Shown here piece by piece: positions 24,645 to 34,606 of a stretch of 64,000 nt of DNA. Position 1 is the first letter of the stretch; the number at the start of each line of letters is the position of its first letter. Made by a program: the position numbers and the translations under genes. Under the pieces are notes generated by a model. That model saw nothing but the letters and a program-made list of their open reading frames with translations. It was not told the origin of the DNA and searched no databases. Source of the stretch: Streptomyces sp. Sge12 (GTDB lineage: Bacteria; Actinomycetota; Actinomycetes; Streptomycetales; Streptomycetaceae). Location of the stretch: assembly GCF_002080455.1 (NCBI RefSeq), contig NZ_CP020555.1:3650001-3714000 (forward strand), given 5' to 3'.

Positions 24645-25799
24645 ATGACCGACGGTACGAATCCCCCGAGCCACCCGCAGCCCGAGCCCGCCCCCGGCAG
24701 CGGCGGATACGGGTTCCCGCCGGGACCGCCCGCGCAGGGCGGCTACGGCTACCCGTCCTCGGCCGGCAGCTACGGCTACCCGCAGGGCGGCCAGCAGCCG
24801 AACCCCTACCAGCAGCAGGACGCGGGAGGCGGCCAGTGGCAGCCGGCGCCGACCCCGGCCCAGCCGGGCTTCACGCGGCTCGCCGGCCCGGACCTGCCCG
24901 GCGCACCGCAGCCGGACTGGGACGCCATGGCCGACCGCTCGGCGGCGGAGCGGCGCAAGAAGCGGCTGTGGATGCTGGGCGGCGGGGTGACCGTACTGGC
25001 ACTGCTGGCCGGCGGCGGAACGTTCTTCCTGTTGGGCGACGGCGGCGACGACAACGGTCAGCCGGACGCGCAGCCCTCGGCGTCGGCCGCCGCACCCGAG
25101 CCGGGCGAGTCCTCGCCCGCCGCGTACACCGCCACCGTCGCGGGCGACGACACCCTGCTGCGCGACAGCTACGGAAAGATGGGCATACGGCTGGGCCCCG
25201 ACCTCAAGGTCGGGCCGCTGGGCAAGCGGTTCCAGGTCGTCGGCAAGGGCACCGCGAAGTCGTGGGGGCAGTCCGCCGAGCCGGTCGTGGACGTGACGAA
25301 GAGCTTCACCCTCACGGCCCGGGCCTACAACTCCGCGGCCAAGGGCTCGCGGATCGTCATGAGCCAGGGCGACGGGGAGTCGTTCTCCTTCGAGCTCGGC
25401 GTGAACGAGGTGAACGGAAAGCAGGCCTGGATCTTCCGCGTGCAGACGGGCGACAAGGGCGCCGCGGCCACCACGCGGACCGTCACCGCCGAGGGGCTCA
25501 ACATGGTGAAGACCCCCACGCTGCTGATGGCCACCTACGACGCCGAGAAGAAGGCGATCGCCCTCTACGTGGACGGCAAGAAGGCCGGCGAGACCCCGGT
25601 GGGGCCCATCTGGCAGGCCCCCGGCCCGCTCCAGCTCGGCCGGTCCAAGCACCACAACATCTGGACCGGTCCGTGGCAGGGCGCCCTGCACAACATCAAG
25701 GTCTACGACATGGCCTTCACGGTGGACCAGGCCGCCGGGTACAAGGAGGGCAAGCTCTCACCTGCACCGAAGCCGACCCATGCCTGGCTGCTCACCTGA
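24645..25799 (+). CDS. Membrane-anchored LamG/concanavalin-like domain protein
   Basis: 384 aa. Residues 1-100 are Pro/Gly/Gln/Tyr-rich (repeats of GGYGYP type). One membrane helix follows (about 107-128, LWMLGGGVTVLALLAGGGTFFLL), then an Ala/Pro linker and an extracytoplasmic domain (about 165-375). That domain has the LamG pattern: FTLTARAYNS, ALYVDGKKAGE, LQLGRS, WQGALHNIKVYDMAFT. It probably binds a glycan or peptidoglycan component. TAGCAT lies 7 nt upstream of the ATG (leaderless). Its place behind the cse operon suggests an envelope role, but it has its own promoter. Confidence 0.8.
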   Translation: MTDGTNPPSHPQPEPAPGSGGYGFPPGPPAQGGYGYPSSAGSYGYPQGGQQPNPYQQQDAGGGQWQPAPTPAQPGFTRLAGPDLPGAPQPDWDAMADRSAAERRKKRLWMLGGGVTVLALLAGGGTFFLLGDGGDDNGQPDAQPSASAAAPEPGESSPAAYTATVAGDDTLLRDSYGKMGIRLGPDLKVGPLGKRFQVVGKGTAKSWGQSAEPVVDVTKSFTLTARAYNSAAKGSRIVMSQGDGESFSFELGVNEVNGKQAWIFRVQTGDKGAAATTRTVTAEGLNMVKTPTLLMATYDAEKKAIALYVDGKKAGETPVGPIWQAPGPLQLGRSKHHNIWTGPWQGALHNIKVYDMAFTVDQAAGYKEGKLSPAPKPTHAWLLT

Positions 25800-25844
25800 T
25801 CGGTGAGCAGGGCGGGTCGGCCGGTCGGACGCATCGGATGCGTC
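25788..25844. terminator. Two hairpins between convergent LamG and M23 genes
   Basis: CTGCTCACC (25788-25796) pairs with 25802-25810 across a 5-nt loop that contains the LamG stop codon. GACGCAT (25828-25834) pairs with 25838-25844. Together they form the likely shared terminator. Confidence 0.6.
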
Positions 25845-25851
25845 AGTTGTG

Positions 25852-25887
25852 CGAGATGCGCGAGATGCGCGAGATGCGCGAGATGCG
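25852..25887. repeat. Four tandem copies of CGAGATGCG
   Basis: A perfect 9-bp unit repeated four times, ending one base before the stop codon of the M23 peptidase gene on the other strand. The unit length is a multiple of three, but the array is just outside the present reading frame. Confidence 0.9.
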
Positions 25888-26481
25888 TCAGACGGTGACG
25901 CCGTTGGTGCGCAGGAAGGCCACCGGGTTGACGGCGGAGCCGTAGTTCGGGGTGGTGCGGATCTCGAAGTGCAGGTGCGGGCCGCTGGAGTTGCCGGTGT
26001 TGCCGGACAGGGCGATCCGCTGCGAGGCCTTGACCTTCTGGCCGATCTTGACCTGGATCTTCGAGAGGTGCGCGTACTGCGAGTACGTGTTGTTGGCGTG
26101 CTTGATCACGATGGCGTTGCCGTACGCGGGGCCGTCGCCGCCGCCGTTCGGGCCGGCCTTGACGATGACGCCGGAGGCCGCGGCCTGGACCGGGGTACCG
26201 ACCGGAACGGCGAAGTCCTGGCCGGAGTGCTTGTGGGACCACATGTTGCCGCCCTTGCCGAAGGTGGCGGACAGCGTGTACTTCTCCAGCGGCTTGTCCC
26301 AGAGACCGGTCTTCGAGGCGCCCGCGGCACCGGCCGCGCCGGCCGCCTTGGCGGTGACGGCGGTCTGCGGGGCGTCTGCGAACGCGGCGGTCGTGCCCGC
26401 CCCGAGGGCCAGCACCGCACCGAGAGCGGTGGTGCCGACAGCGATACGGGTACGACGGGTGATGACGCGCTTCGCGAACAT
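25888..26481 (-). CDS. Secreted M23 metallopeptidase (LytM-like)
   Basis: 197 aa peptidoglycan endopeptidase. Signal peptide RRTRIAVGTTALGAVLALGAGTTAAFADA with cleavage after about residue 36. The zinc-binding motifs of the M23 fold are present: HSGQDF (H-x3-D) and PHLHFEI (HxH). The mature protein is nearly a bare catalytic domain after an Ala/Gly linker, with no LysM or other binding module. GGAGG ribosome site 8 nt before the ATG at 26481. It is preceded by a long, structured leader that may be a riboswitch. Confidence 0.92.
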   Translation of the reverse strand: MFAKRVITRRTRIAVGTTALGAVLALGAGTTAAFADAPQTAVTAKAAGAAGAAGASKTGLWDKPLEKYTLSATFGKGGNMWSHKHSGQDFAVPVGTPVQAAASGVIVKAGPNGGGDGPAYGNAIVIKHANNTYSQYAHLSKIQVKIGQKVKASQRIALSGNTGNSSGPHLHFEIRTTPNYGSAVNPVAFLRTNGVTV

Positions 26482-26760
26482 GTGCAGACCTCCGGGGCCG
26501 GGGACAAGGGGGGTTCACACCTGCAAGAGGCATGAAGTGACCCGACACGATGAAGCGCGTGCCGGGCTGGCTCATCCTTGGTAACCCGAGCCCCCGTACT
26601 TCCCCAAACCTCCCCATTACTACTCGAACTCGTAGCGAAGTCCGGGCTCTCCGGCCTGTTGACGGGGTTTTTCAGGGACGAAGGTCCTCCCGCGGGGTCC
26701 TTTTGATCTACGAATCCACCTAGTACATCCGATTTGTCCTGTGCGGCTTGTCACCGCACC
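26482..26760 (-). promoter_or_regulatory. Long structured leader/promoter region of the M23 gene
   Basis: About 280 bp between the M23 start and the clpC terminator holds no plausible gene. It is less GC-rich than its surroundings and contains a hairpin (CCCGGCACG with CGTGTCGGG, minus strand, 26531-26556). Close to the gene is CTTGCAGGTGTG, which loosely resembles the 3' core of ydaO/c-di-AMP riboswitches that precede cell-wall hydrolase genes in Streptomyces. The match is too weak for a firm call. Confidence 0.4.
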
Positions 26761-26835
26761 CCCGCCGGCGGCCCGGCCCCTTTGAGGCCCAGGTCACAAG
26801 GCCCCGCGGGCGGGCAAGGGCTCCCTGAACGGCAA

Positions 26836-26877
26836 AAGGGGCGGCCCCGGAACCTTTCGGTTCCGGGGCCGCCCCTT
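26836..26877 (-). terminator. Intrinsic terminator of clpC
   Basis: A perfect 19-bp stem (26836-26854 with 26859-26877) and a 4-nt loop, followed on the minus strand by TTTTG. It is the longest perfect hairpin in the window and sits 15 bp after the clpC stop. Confidence 0.92.
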
Positions 26878-26892
26878 GGCACTCGGTCGCGC

Positions 26893-29418
<2,526 letters not shown>

Positions 29419-29881
29419 CGTTTATCGCTCCTCAGAGCGGTCGGGCAGTTCGGGGTCGGTCCCCGCCCTGTCCTTCCGCATGCTAGTCCCGCGGGGCGGG
29501 ACAGCTCATTCCAACTGCCGACATCCGTCCGCGGCTCACCCCTGCATCAGCGGGAAAACCGGCTCGGAGAGCCGACAACTGCTCCAACTCGATGGTGCGA
29601 GACGATGTTCCCGCAGGCCAGGCAGATACCCGTCATGCGTGTACGCCGACGGCGAACGGAGGCCCGTCAAATCAGCGTGTCGCCCCGATCCACTAGGAAT
29701 GTCTTACCCGTAAGGACTGACACTCCATGCCGGTGGCACCGGTTCCCTCCGCTAAGGGCGAACACAGTTGCGTCCCGAATGCGGGACTCCGGCCATCATG
29801 GACGTTTACGTTCCGCATGGTGATGCGTGCGGTCTGTCACATTGAGCGTAACCCCGGGGCGTTTCGGAAGTTGCTCCGGAC
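29419..29881. other. Divergent intergenic region clpC / hypothetical gene
   Basis: A 463-bp gap with moderate GC content. It should hold the clpC promoter(s), reading left, and that of the gene at 29882, reading right. Several A/T-containing hexamers are present but I cannot single out a promoter with confidence. The one specific element seen is the ClgR-like box. Confidence 0.5.
29750..29763. promoter_or_regulatory. ClgR-like operator
   Basis: CGCTAAGGGCGAAC fits the actinobacterial ClgR consensus CGC-YNANR-GCG-WWS at every position after the first CGC; only the W just before it is not met. ClgR activates clp and lon genes in Streptomyces and Corynebacterium. The box is 332 bp from the clpC ATG, so it implies a long leader or a distant promoter. 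Confidence 0.6.
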
Positions 29882-30475
29882 ATGGCCGTAACCCTCCCGC
29901 CGCTCACCCCGTCGCTCGTGCCCGCACCCCGCACGGCGCCCGAGGACGCGTACGCCTCCTGGTACGGGAGGACGCTCGGCTGGACCGTCACGGGCGGGCC
30001 GCCCGGCCTGCTCGCGACCGGGATCCGGTTCGACGTGCTGGAGCTGCCGTCCGACGCGGGAGCGGCGCTGCTGCGCAGGCCGGTCGCCACGGGCCCGGTG
30101 GCGCTGATGGGGCGCCGGATGCGGTTCCTGGTGGCCGCGGGCAGCGCAGAGGAGCTGGAGGGGCTGCTCGACTGGCTGGAATGGGGCGGGGTCGCCCTCG
30201 ATCTGACCGCCCTGGGTGCGGGTGGCCGGATCACCGCCCCGGCTCCCCCGGGGCTGCCCCCGGGAGAAAGCCCTCGGGGGGCCGCCGTGTGGCTGCGACC
30301 CCCCGAGCAGGGGTGTGAGGCACTGCTGCCGGCCCTGCCCGGTCCCGGGCGGACCGCCGGACCCGCTCACGGGCCCGACCTCGTACGCCTGGTGGCCGCG
30401 GCGGCGACGGAATGCCACCGGGCGCGCCTGGGACGGCGTACGACGGGGGTCCGTCAGCCCTTGGCCTTCTCGTAG
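29882..30475 (+). CDS. Conserved Streptomyces protein of unknown function
   Basis: 197 aa, Ala/Gly/Pro/Leu-rich with no membrane segment. Part of the sequence (DAYASWYGRTLGWTVTGGPPGLLATGIRFDVLELP) resembles the opening of bifunctional primase/polymerase N-terminal proteins, but the catalytic residues are not evident. Codon use looks genuinely coding (high GC at third positions throughout). The 3' end overlaps the convergent lsr2 gene by 22 bp. The ATG at 29882 has no clear ribosome site. Confidence 0.6.
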   Translation: MAVTLPPLTPSLVPAPRTAPEDAYASWYGRTLGWTVTGGPPGLLATGIRFDVLELPSDAGAALLRRPVATGPVALMGRRMRFLVAAGSAEELEGLLDWLEWGGVALDLTALGAGGRITAPAPPGLPPGESPRGAAVWLRPPEQGCEALLPALPGPGRTAGPAHGPDLVRLVAAAATECHRARLGRRTTGVRQPLAFS

Positions 30476-30792
30476 GCCTCGCGAATCTCGGCCGGGACGC
30501 GACCGCGGTCATTCACGTTGTAGTTGTTCTCCTTGGCCCACGCGCGGATCTCCGCGGTGTCCGGGTGACCGGTCGCCACCGAGCCGCGGCCCTTGGCGCG
30601 GGCGGCGCTGGCACGGCCACCGGTGCGGCGGCCGCCCTTGGTGTACGGGTCGAGCAGACCGCGGAGCTTTTCAGCGTTGGCGGTGGTGAGGTCGATCTCG
30701 TAGGTCTTGCCATCCAGAGCGAACGTCACCGTCTCGTCCGCCTCGCCACCGTCGAGGTCGTCGACAAGAAGGACCTGAACCTTCTGTGCCAC
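30454..30792 (-). CDS. lsr2: Lsr2 nucleoid-associated protein
   Basis: 112 aa, H-NS-like silencer of AT-rich DNA. N-terminal oligomerisation domain (VQVLLVDDLDGGEADETVTFALDGKTYEIDL), flexible basic linker, and C-terminal DNA-binding domain with WAKENNYNVNDRGRVPAEI, where RGR is the AT-hook-like minor-groove motif. In Streptomyces Lsr2 represses foreign and specialised-metabolism genes. The GTG at 30792 has an AAAGGAAA ribosome site. The upstream 60 bp are unusually AT-rich, which would allow autoregulation. Confidence 0.96.
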   Translation of the reverse strand: MAQKVQVLLVDDLDGGEADETVTFALDGKTYEIDLTTANAEKLRGLLDPYTKGGRRTGGRASAARAKGRGSVATGHPDTAEIRAWAKENNYNVNDRGRVPAEIREAYEKAKG

Positions 30793-30957
30793 CGGGATTT
30801 CCTTTCATCGAAAAGCAGTACGCGGAAAGGAAACCGCTTTTGCCTGGAAAACACAAACCCCCAGGGAGAGGTTCGAGACCGCAACAGGGCGGGAAACGTG
30901 CGCGATTCGGACATAGGCCACAGGTGCGCAGAGCGCCGGAAAAGCTGAGGCCATCGA

Positions 30958-31488
30958 TCAGAGGTGCAGAAGCATCCGACTGTTGCCCAAGGTGTTCGGC
31001 TTCACTCGTTCGAGACCGAGGAACTCGGCGACACCCTCGTCATAGGAACGCAGGAGCTCCATGTACACATCGGTCTTGACCGGGGTCTCGCCGATCTCGA
31101 CGAAGCCGTGCTTCGCGAAGAACTCGACTTCGAAGGTCAGGCAGAAAACCCGGCTCACCCCGAGCGTACGGGCCGTGCGCAACAACTGCTCCAGCACCTG
31201 ATGCCCGACTCCGCCGCCCTTCAGGTCGCGGTCGACGGCGAGAGTACGTACTTCGGCAAGGTCTTCCCACATCACGTGGAGAGCGCCGCAGCCGACGACC
31301 TGGCCGTCGGAGTCGCGTTCCGCGACCCAGAACTCCTGGATGTCCTCGTAAAGGACGACCGGCGCTTTGTCGAGCAGGATCCGCTGCTGCACGTACTGGT
31401 CGAGGAGGCGGCGCAGCGCGGGAACATCACGCGTGCGGGCACGGCGGATCGTCACTGTTTCTGCATGTGCAGTGGAAAACTCTCCCAT
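30958..31488 (-). CDS. Amino-acid N-acetyltransferase (ArgA-like GNAT)
   Basis: 176 aa GNAT enzyme. The sequence IRRARTRDVPALRRLLDQYVQQRILLDKAP, the acetyl-CoA loop DRDLKGGGVGHQVLEQLL (Q/R-x2-G-x-G/A type), and FEVEFFAKHGFVEIGET closely follow the stand-alone short ArgA of actinobacteria (M. tuberculosis Rv2747 type). That enzyme makes N-acetylglutamate for arginine biosynthesis. The ATG at 31488 starts the frame. The BlaI-type gene on the same strand ends 12 bp upstream, so they may be co-transcribed. Confidence 0.85.
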   Translation of the reverse strand: MGEFSTAHAETVTIRRARTRDVPALRRLLDQYVQQRILLDKAPVVLYEDIQEFWVAERDSDGQVVGCGALHVMWEDLAEVRTLAVDRDLKGGGVGHQVLEQLLRTARTLGVSRVFCLTFEVEFFAKHGFVEIGETPVKTDVYMELLRSYDEGVAEFLGLERVKPNTLGNSRMLLHL

Positions 31489-31499
31489 GGCTGCGGACG

Positions 31500-31964
31500 C
31501 TATCGCCCCGGCGGCTCCGGGCGCTCGGCGGAGTCCCCTTCGGCCGCGGGCGGAGCGGGAGGTTCGGCGGGAGGTTCGGCGGCGGCCTCGGAACCGGACT
31601 CGCCGTCGTGCTGCACGACGCGGACGGCGTCACGGAGGGCTTCACGCTGTTCGGCGGACATCATGCCGAAGAAGGCGACGAGGGCGGCCGCCGGGTTGTC
31701 GCTCGTCGACCAGGCTTCGTTCATCAGCGCCGCCGAGTAGGCGGCGCGGGTGGAGACCGCCGTATATCGATAGGCGCGGCCTTCGGCTTCCCGCCGGACC
31801 CAGCCCTTCTGATGAAGATTGTCCATAACGGTCATCACCGTGGTGTAGGCGATGGACCGTTCCTGCTGGAGGTCTTCCAGTACTTCTCGGACGGTGACCG
31901 GGCGGTTCCACTGCCACACCCGTGTCATGACGGCGTCTTCGAGATCTCCCAGTGGGCGAGGCAC
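31500..31964 (-). CDS. BlaI/MecI/CopY family transcriptional regulator
   Basis: About 154 aa. The winged helix (about 2-75: LGDLEDAVMTRVWQWNRPVTVREVLEDL, then IAYTTVMTVMDNLHQKGWVRRE) is typical of Penicillinase_R repressors, which usually control beta-lactamase or copper genes and are inactivated by a BlaR-type protease. No blaR-like M56 gene is visible nearby. The C-terminus is a Pro/Glu-rich tail. The GTG at 31964 is chosen because TATCGT lies 6 nt upstream and the HTH begins at once; the frame opens earlier, at 32024. Confidence 0.85.
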   Translation of the reverse strand: MPRPLGDLEDAVMTRVWQWNRPVTVREVLEDLQQERSIAYTTVMTVMDNLHQKGWVRREAEGRAYRYTAVSTRAAYSAALMNEAWSTSDNPAAALVAFFGMMSAEQREALRDAVRVVQHDGESGSEAAAEPPAEPPAPPAAEGDSAERPEPPGR

Positions 31965-32066
31965 AACAGCACGATAGTGCGGCTTGTACGGAATTGCCCG
32001 ACTATTCGCTCGGCAACGCGCCACGAAATCGGGCGCGCGGCCGGTGCGGCCGCACGCCCTGAGGGG

Positions 32067-32231
32067 TTACTTCTGCTGCTGGGTGGCCTCGGCCCGGGCG
32101 AGCACGGCGTCGACCGCCGCGTCCTCCTTGGCCTTGTTGGCGCCGCCCTGGCTCTTCACGATCGTCACGACGAGAGCGATGAAGAACGCGGCCATCACGA
32201 AGGGGGGCACGAGCGCGGAGACGTAGTCCAT
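32067..32231 (-). CDS. Small single-pass membrane protein, 54 aa
   Basis: MDYVSALVPPFVMAAFFIAL begins the protein: a membrane helix (about 7-26) followed by KSQGG and an amphipathic, charged C-terminal helix (KAKEDAAVDAVLARAEATQQQK). TACGCT lies 7 nt upstream of the ATG, the same leaderless pattern as neighbours. Third-position GC is high across the frame. Function unknown; the layout is that of small membrane proteins that regulate a partner. Confidence 0.75.
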   Translation of the reverse strand: MDYVSALVPPFVMAAFFIALVVTIVKSQGGANKAKEDAAVDAVLARAEATQQQK

Positions 32232-32245
32232 GCCCCACAGCGTAG

Positions 32246-32884
32246 CTACCCGGCGGCCCGCCCGGCCGCCGGGGGCGGGCCGGGCTTGCGCCGCGGCGGG
32301 AACACCTCGCCGGGGGTGGGGATCGGCCGCTCCGGGCGCGGCTGCTCCTCGGGGTGCGGCGCGGGGCGCGGCGGCTCCTCGTCCTTCTCCTTGCCGCCTG
32401 CGCCCTTGCCGCCGGCCTCCTTGCCCGCGGCGTCCTTGCCGCCGGCCAGCGCCAGCAGCCGGGTCCGGGGCGCCGGGGCGGTCGACAGCCGCCGGCGTAC
32501 GGAGCGCTCCGCGACGGTCCGGACCCGCTCCAGCAGGGCAGCGGCGACCGGATTGGCGCGGAGCGCGCGCAGGGCGGCGAGGTCGTCGGGCTCCGGTTCG
32601 TACCCGGCGGCCAGTGCGTCCTGCAGCAGCTCCAGGTAGCCGGAGAGGCTGCCGGGCAGGGCGCTGCGGTAGCGCACGAGGTCCGCGAGGAGGAACGCTC
32701 TGAGCCGGCCCGCCTCCAGGACCGCGTCGTCCACCGACTGCGCGAGGCGCAGGCAGTCCTGGACCTCCTCGGCCGCCAGGGGGGCCGAGGAGGACTGAAG
32801 GGCGTGGGCGAGAAGACGCCTGAGCAGGTGCAGCTCAGCGGCGCTGAACGCCATGCCGCCGCGGGATCCGTAGGGCGTGGGCAT
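32246..32884 (-). CDS. Conserved Streptomyces protein with Lys/Gly-rich linker
   Basis: About 212 aa. The N-terminal two-thirds are helical (AELHLLRRLLAHALQ, EVQDCLRLAQSVDDAVLEAGRLRAFLLADLVRYRSALPGSLSGYLELLQDALAAGYEPEPDDLAALRALRANP) with no membrane segment. After about residue 140 it becomes disordered with GGKDAAGKEAGGKGAGGK repeats and a proline-rich end. No named family recognised. The ATG at 32884 (MPTPYGSRGG) is the best start. It lies 14 bp upstream of the small membrane protein gene, same strand. Confidence 0.68.
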   Translation of the reverse strand: MPTPYGSRGGMAFSAAELHLLRRLLAHALQSSSAPLAAEEVQDCLRLAQSVDDAVLEAGRLRAFLLADLVRYRSALPGSLSGYLELLQDALAAGYEPEPDDLAALRALRANPVAAALLERVRTVAERSVRRRLSTAPAPRTRLLALAGGKDAAGKEAGGKGAGGKEKDEEPPRPAPHPEEQPRPERPIPTPGEVFPPRRKPGPPPAAGRAAG

Positions 32885-32988
32885 GGGCCGAAGATACGCG
32901 CTAATCGGACAAAATCCCCTGATCGTGGGCACGGCGCGGCGCGGCGGATCCCTCGGCCGGCCCCGCAGCCGGTGCCCCGGCCGATCTC

Positions 32989-33174
32989 TCAGCCGGTCTC
33001 TTTGACCGCGCGCAGGAAGTCCGCCCAGGCGGCCTGGGTGGTGGCGAGCACGAGGTGGGCGGGGTCGGCACGGTCCGCGACCTTGACGAGGGCCCCGGGG
33101 GCGGTGGCGACGTACACGCAGGCGTCGCCCTCGCTGCAGAACGAGGACTTCCGCCACGCGGGCTGAGTGGTCAT
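32989..33174 (-). CDS. DUF397 domain protein
   Basis: 61 aa. WRKSSFCSEGDACVYVA and VLATTQAAWADFLRAVKE are the two signature segments of DUF397, a small Streptomyces-specific family. Members usually sit next to an Xre-type HTH regulator and act with it (BldB/WhiJ-type pairs). No Xre gene is adjacent here. The ATG at 33174 has a perfect GGAGGAG ribosome site. Confidence 0.9.
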   Translation of the reverse strand: MTTQPAWRKSSFCSEGDACVYVATAPGALVKVADRADPAHLVLATTQAAWADFLRAVKETG

Positions 33175-33363
33175 GGTGTCTCCTCCGGGCGCGGTGGCCG
33201 GTAATTGCCTGAAGGGACGGTAGCGCCGTGGCTGTTCCGAGCCGGTAAGTTTCCCGGAATTCGGCGTTTCACCACTTCCCTCCCGGGGTGGTGCGGGTGC
33301 CACTGCGCGAGCCGCTCTCCCCCACCCTCCCCGAAACCGGGCCCCGCCCGCGCAGCGGCCGCC

Positions 33364-34494
33364 CTAGATCCGGGCCACGAAGGCCGAGACCGCTTCGTGG
33401 ACGTCGGATTCCGTCCAGGACAGGCCCGGCTCCGTGATTTCCAGCTCCGTCACCGCGAGCCCCGGCGGCCCCTCCGCGGACCAGCGGCGGAACAGGACCG
33501 TGCCCGTCTCCTCCGCCTGCCGCAGCCCCGCCTCCGTCAGCCGGTCCGCCTCGTAGGGCAGCCACACCTGGAACTGGTGCGTGTGCGGCTCCTCCGGGTT
33601 GATCCGGGCCCACGGGACCCCCGAGTCCGCGAACGCCGACCGCAGCGCCCCGGCCACCATCCGCGCCCGGGCGACGTACGACGGCAGCCGCGGCAGTTCC
33701 CGTTCCAGTCCGGCCAGCGCGGACAGGGCCTGCGGGAACTGCCGGAAGATCTGGCCGCCGTAGCGGTGGCGCCAGACCCGGGTCTCCTCCACGAACTCCC
33801 GGGGCCCCGCCAGCGCGGCCCCGGACAGCCCCCCGAGCGACTTGTAGAAGGAGACGTAGACCGAGTCCGCGAGCCCGGCGATCTCCGGCAGCGTGCGCCC
33901 GAAGTGGACGGTGGACTCCCACAGCCGGGCCCCGTCGAAGTGGACGACCGCGTCCCGCTCCCGCGCCGCGTCGGTCAGCGCCTCCAGCTCCTCCCAGGTG
34001 GGCAGCAGGAAGCCCGCGTCCCGCAGCGGCAGCTCCACCATCAGCGTGCCGAAGGGCTCCCGCAGCGAGGCGACCTCCTCGGCCGACGGCTGGCGCGCCT
34101 CCGTCGTCGGGTGCGCCACCCGCAGCCCGGAGACCGCCGACAGGGCGTCCCCCTCCCAGCGCTCGGGATGGCTCATCGGGTGCAGCGCCACCACCGGGTT
34201 CCCGGTCCGGGCCGCCCAGCACCGCAGCGCGATCTGCTGCGCCATCGTCCCGCTGGGGAAGAACGCCGCGTCCTGCGTCCCCAGCAGCTCCGCGACCCTG
34301 GCCTCCAGCGCGGTGACGACCCCGTCGCCGTAGACGTCGGCCGGACCGTCCAGGTCGTAGGGGGCCTCGGCGAGGGAACCGAGCAGCTCCCCCACCGTGG
34401 GCTCCAGCAGGCTGCGGGACAGCCGCCGGTCCGCCCCCCGCCAGGCCGCGACCAGCCGCTTCGTACGTTCCGTGTCCTCGTTGTTGTCGCTCAT
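33364..34494 (-). CDS. Threonine aldolase-like PLP enzyme
   Basis: 376 aa, fold-type I PLP protein of the beta-eliminating lyase/low-specificity threonine aldolase family. Motifs: YGDGVVTALEARVAELLGT, FFPSGTMAQQIALR, HFDGARLW (PLP aspartate) and SVYVSFYKSLGGLSGAALAG (PLP lysine). Likely cleaves L-threonine or related beta-hydroxy amino acids to glycine and an aldehyde. The ATG at 34494 (MSDNNED) is chosen; the frame extends to 34533 without similarity. Divergent from the pan/nad operon. Confidence 0.88.
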   Translation of the reverse strand: MSDNNEDTERTKRLVAAWRGADRRLSRSLLEPTVGELLGSLAEAPYDLDGPADVYGDGVVTALEARVAELLGTQDAAFFPSGTMAQQIALRCWAARTGNPVVALHPMSHPERWEGDALSAVSGLRVAHPTTEARQPSAEEVASLREPFGTLMVELPLRDAGFLLPTWEELEALTDAARERDAVVHFDGARLWESTVHFGRTLPEIAGLADSVYVSFYKSLGGLSGAALAGPREFVEETRVWRHRYGGQIFRQFPQALSALAGLERELPRLPSYVARARMVAGALRSAFADSGVPWARINPEEPHTHQFQVWLPYEADRLTEAGLRQAEETGTVLFRRWSAEGPPGLAVTELEITEPGLSWTESDVHEAVSAFVARI

Positions 34495-34606
34495 GAGGAC
34501 AGATCCTCGCCCCCATCGCCGCCGACCGGCCAACAGCCCCAGGAGCTAGCATGGCGACGTATCGTCCGGTACCCCCCGCGGACTGGAACGGAAGGGCCCT
34601 CCCCGC

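Noticed and set aside
26482..26760. Firm call of a ydaO/c-di-AMP riboswitch
   Set aside because: Only about 10 nt at the 3' side resemble the family; the conserved 5' and central blocks could not be aligned by eye. Kept as a testable idea only.
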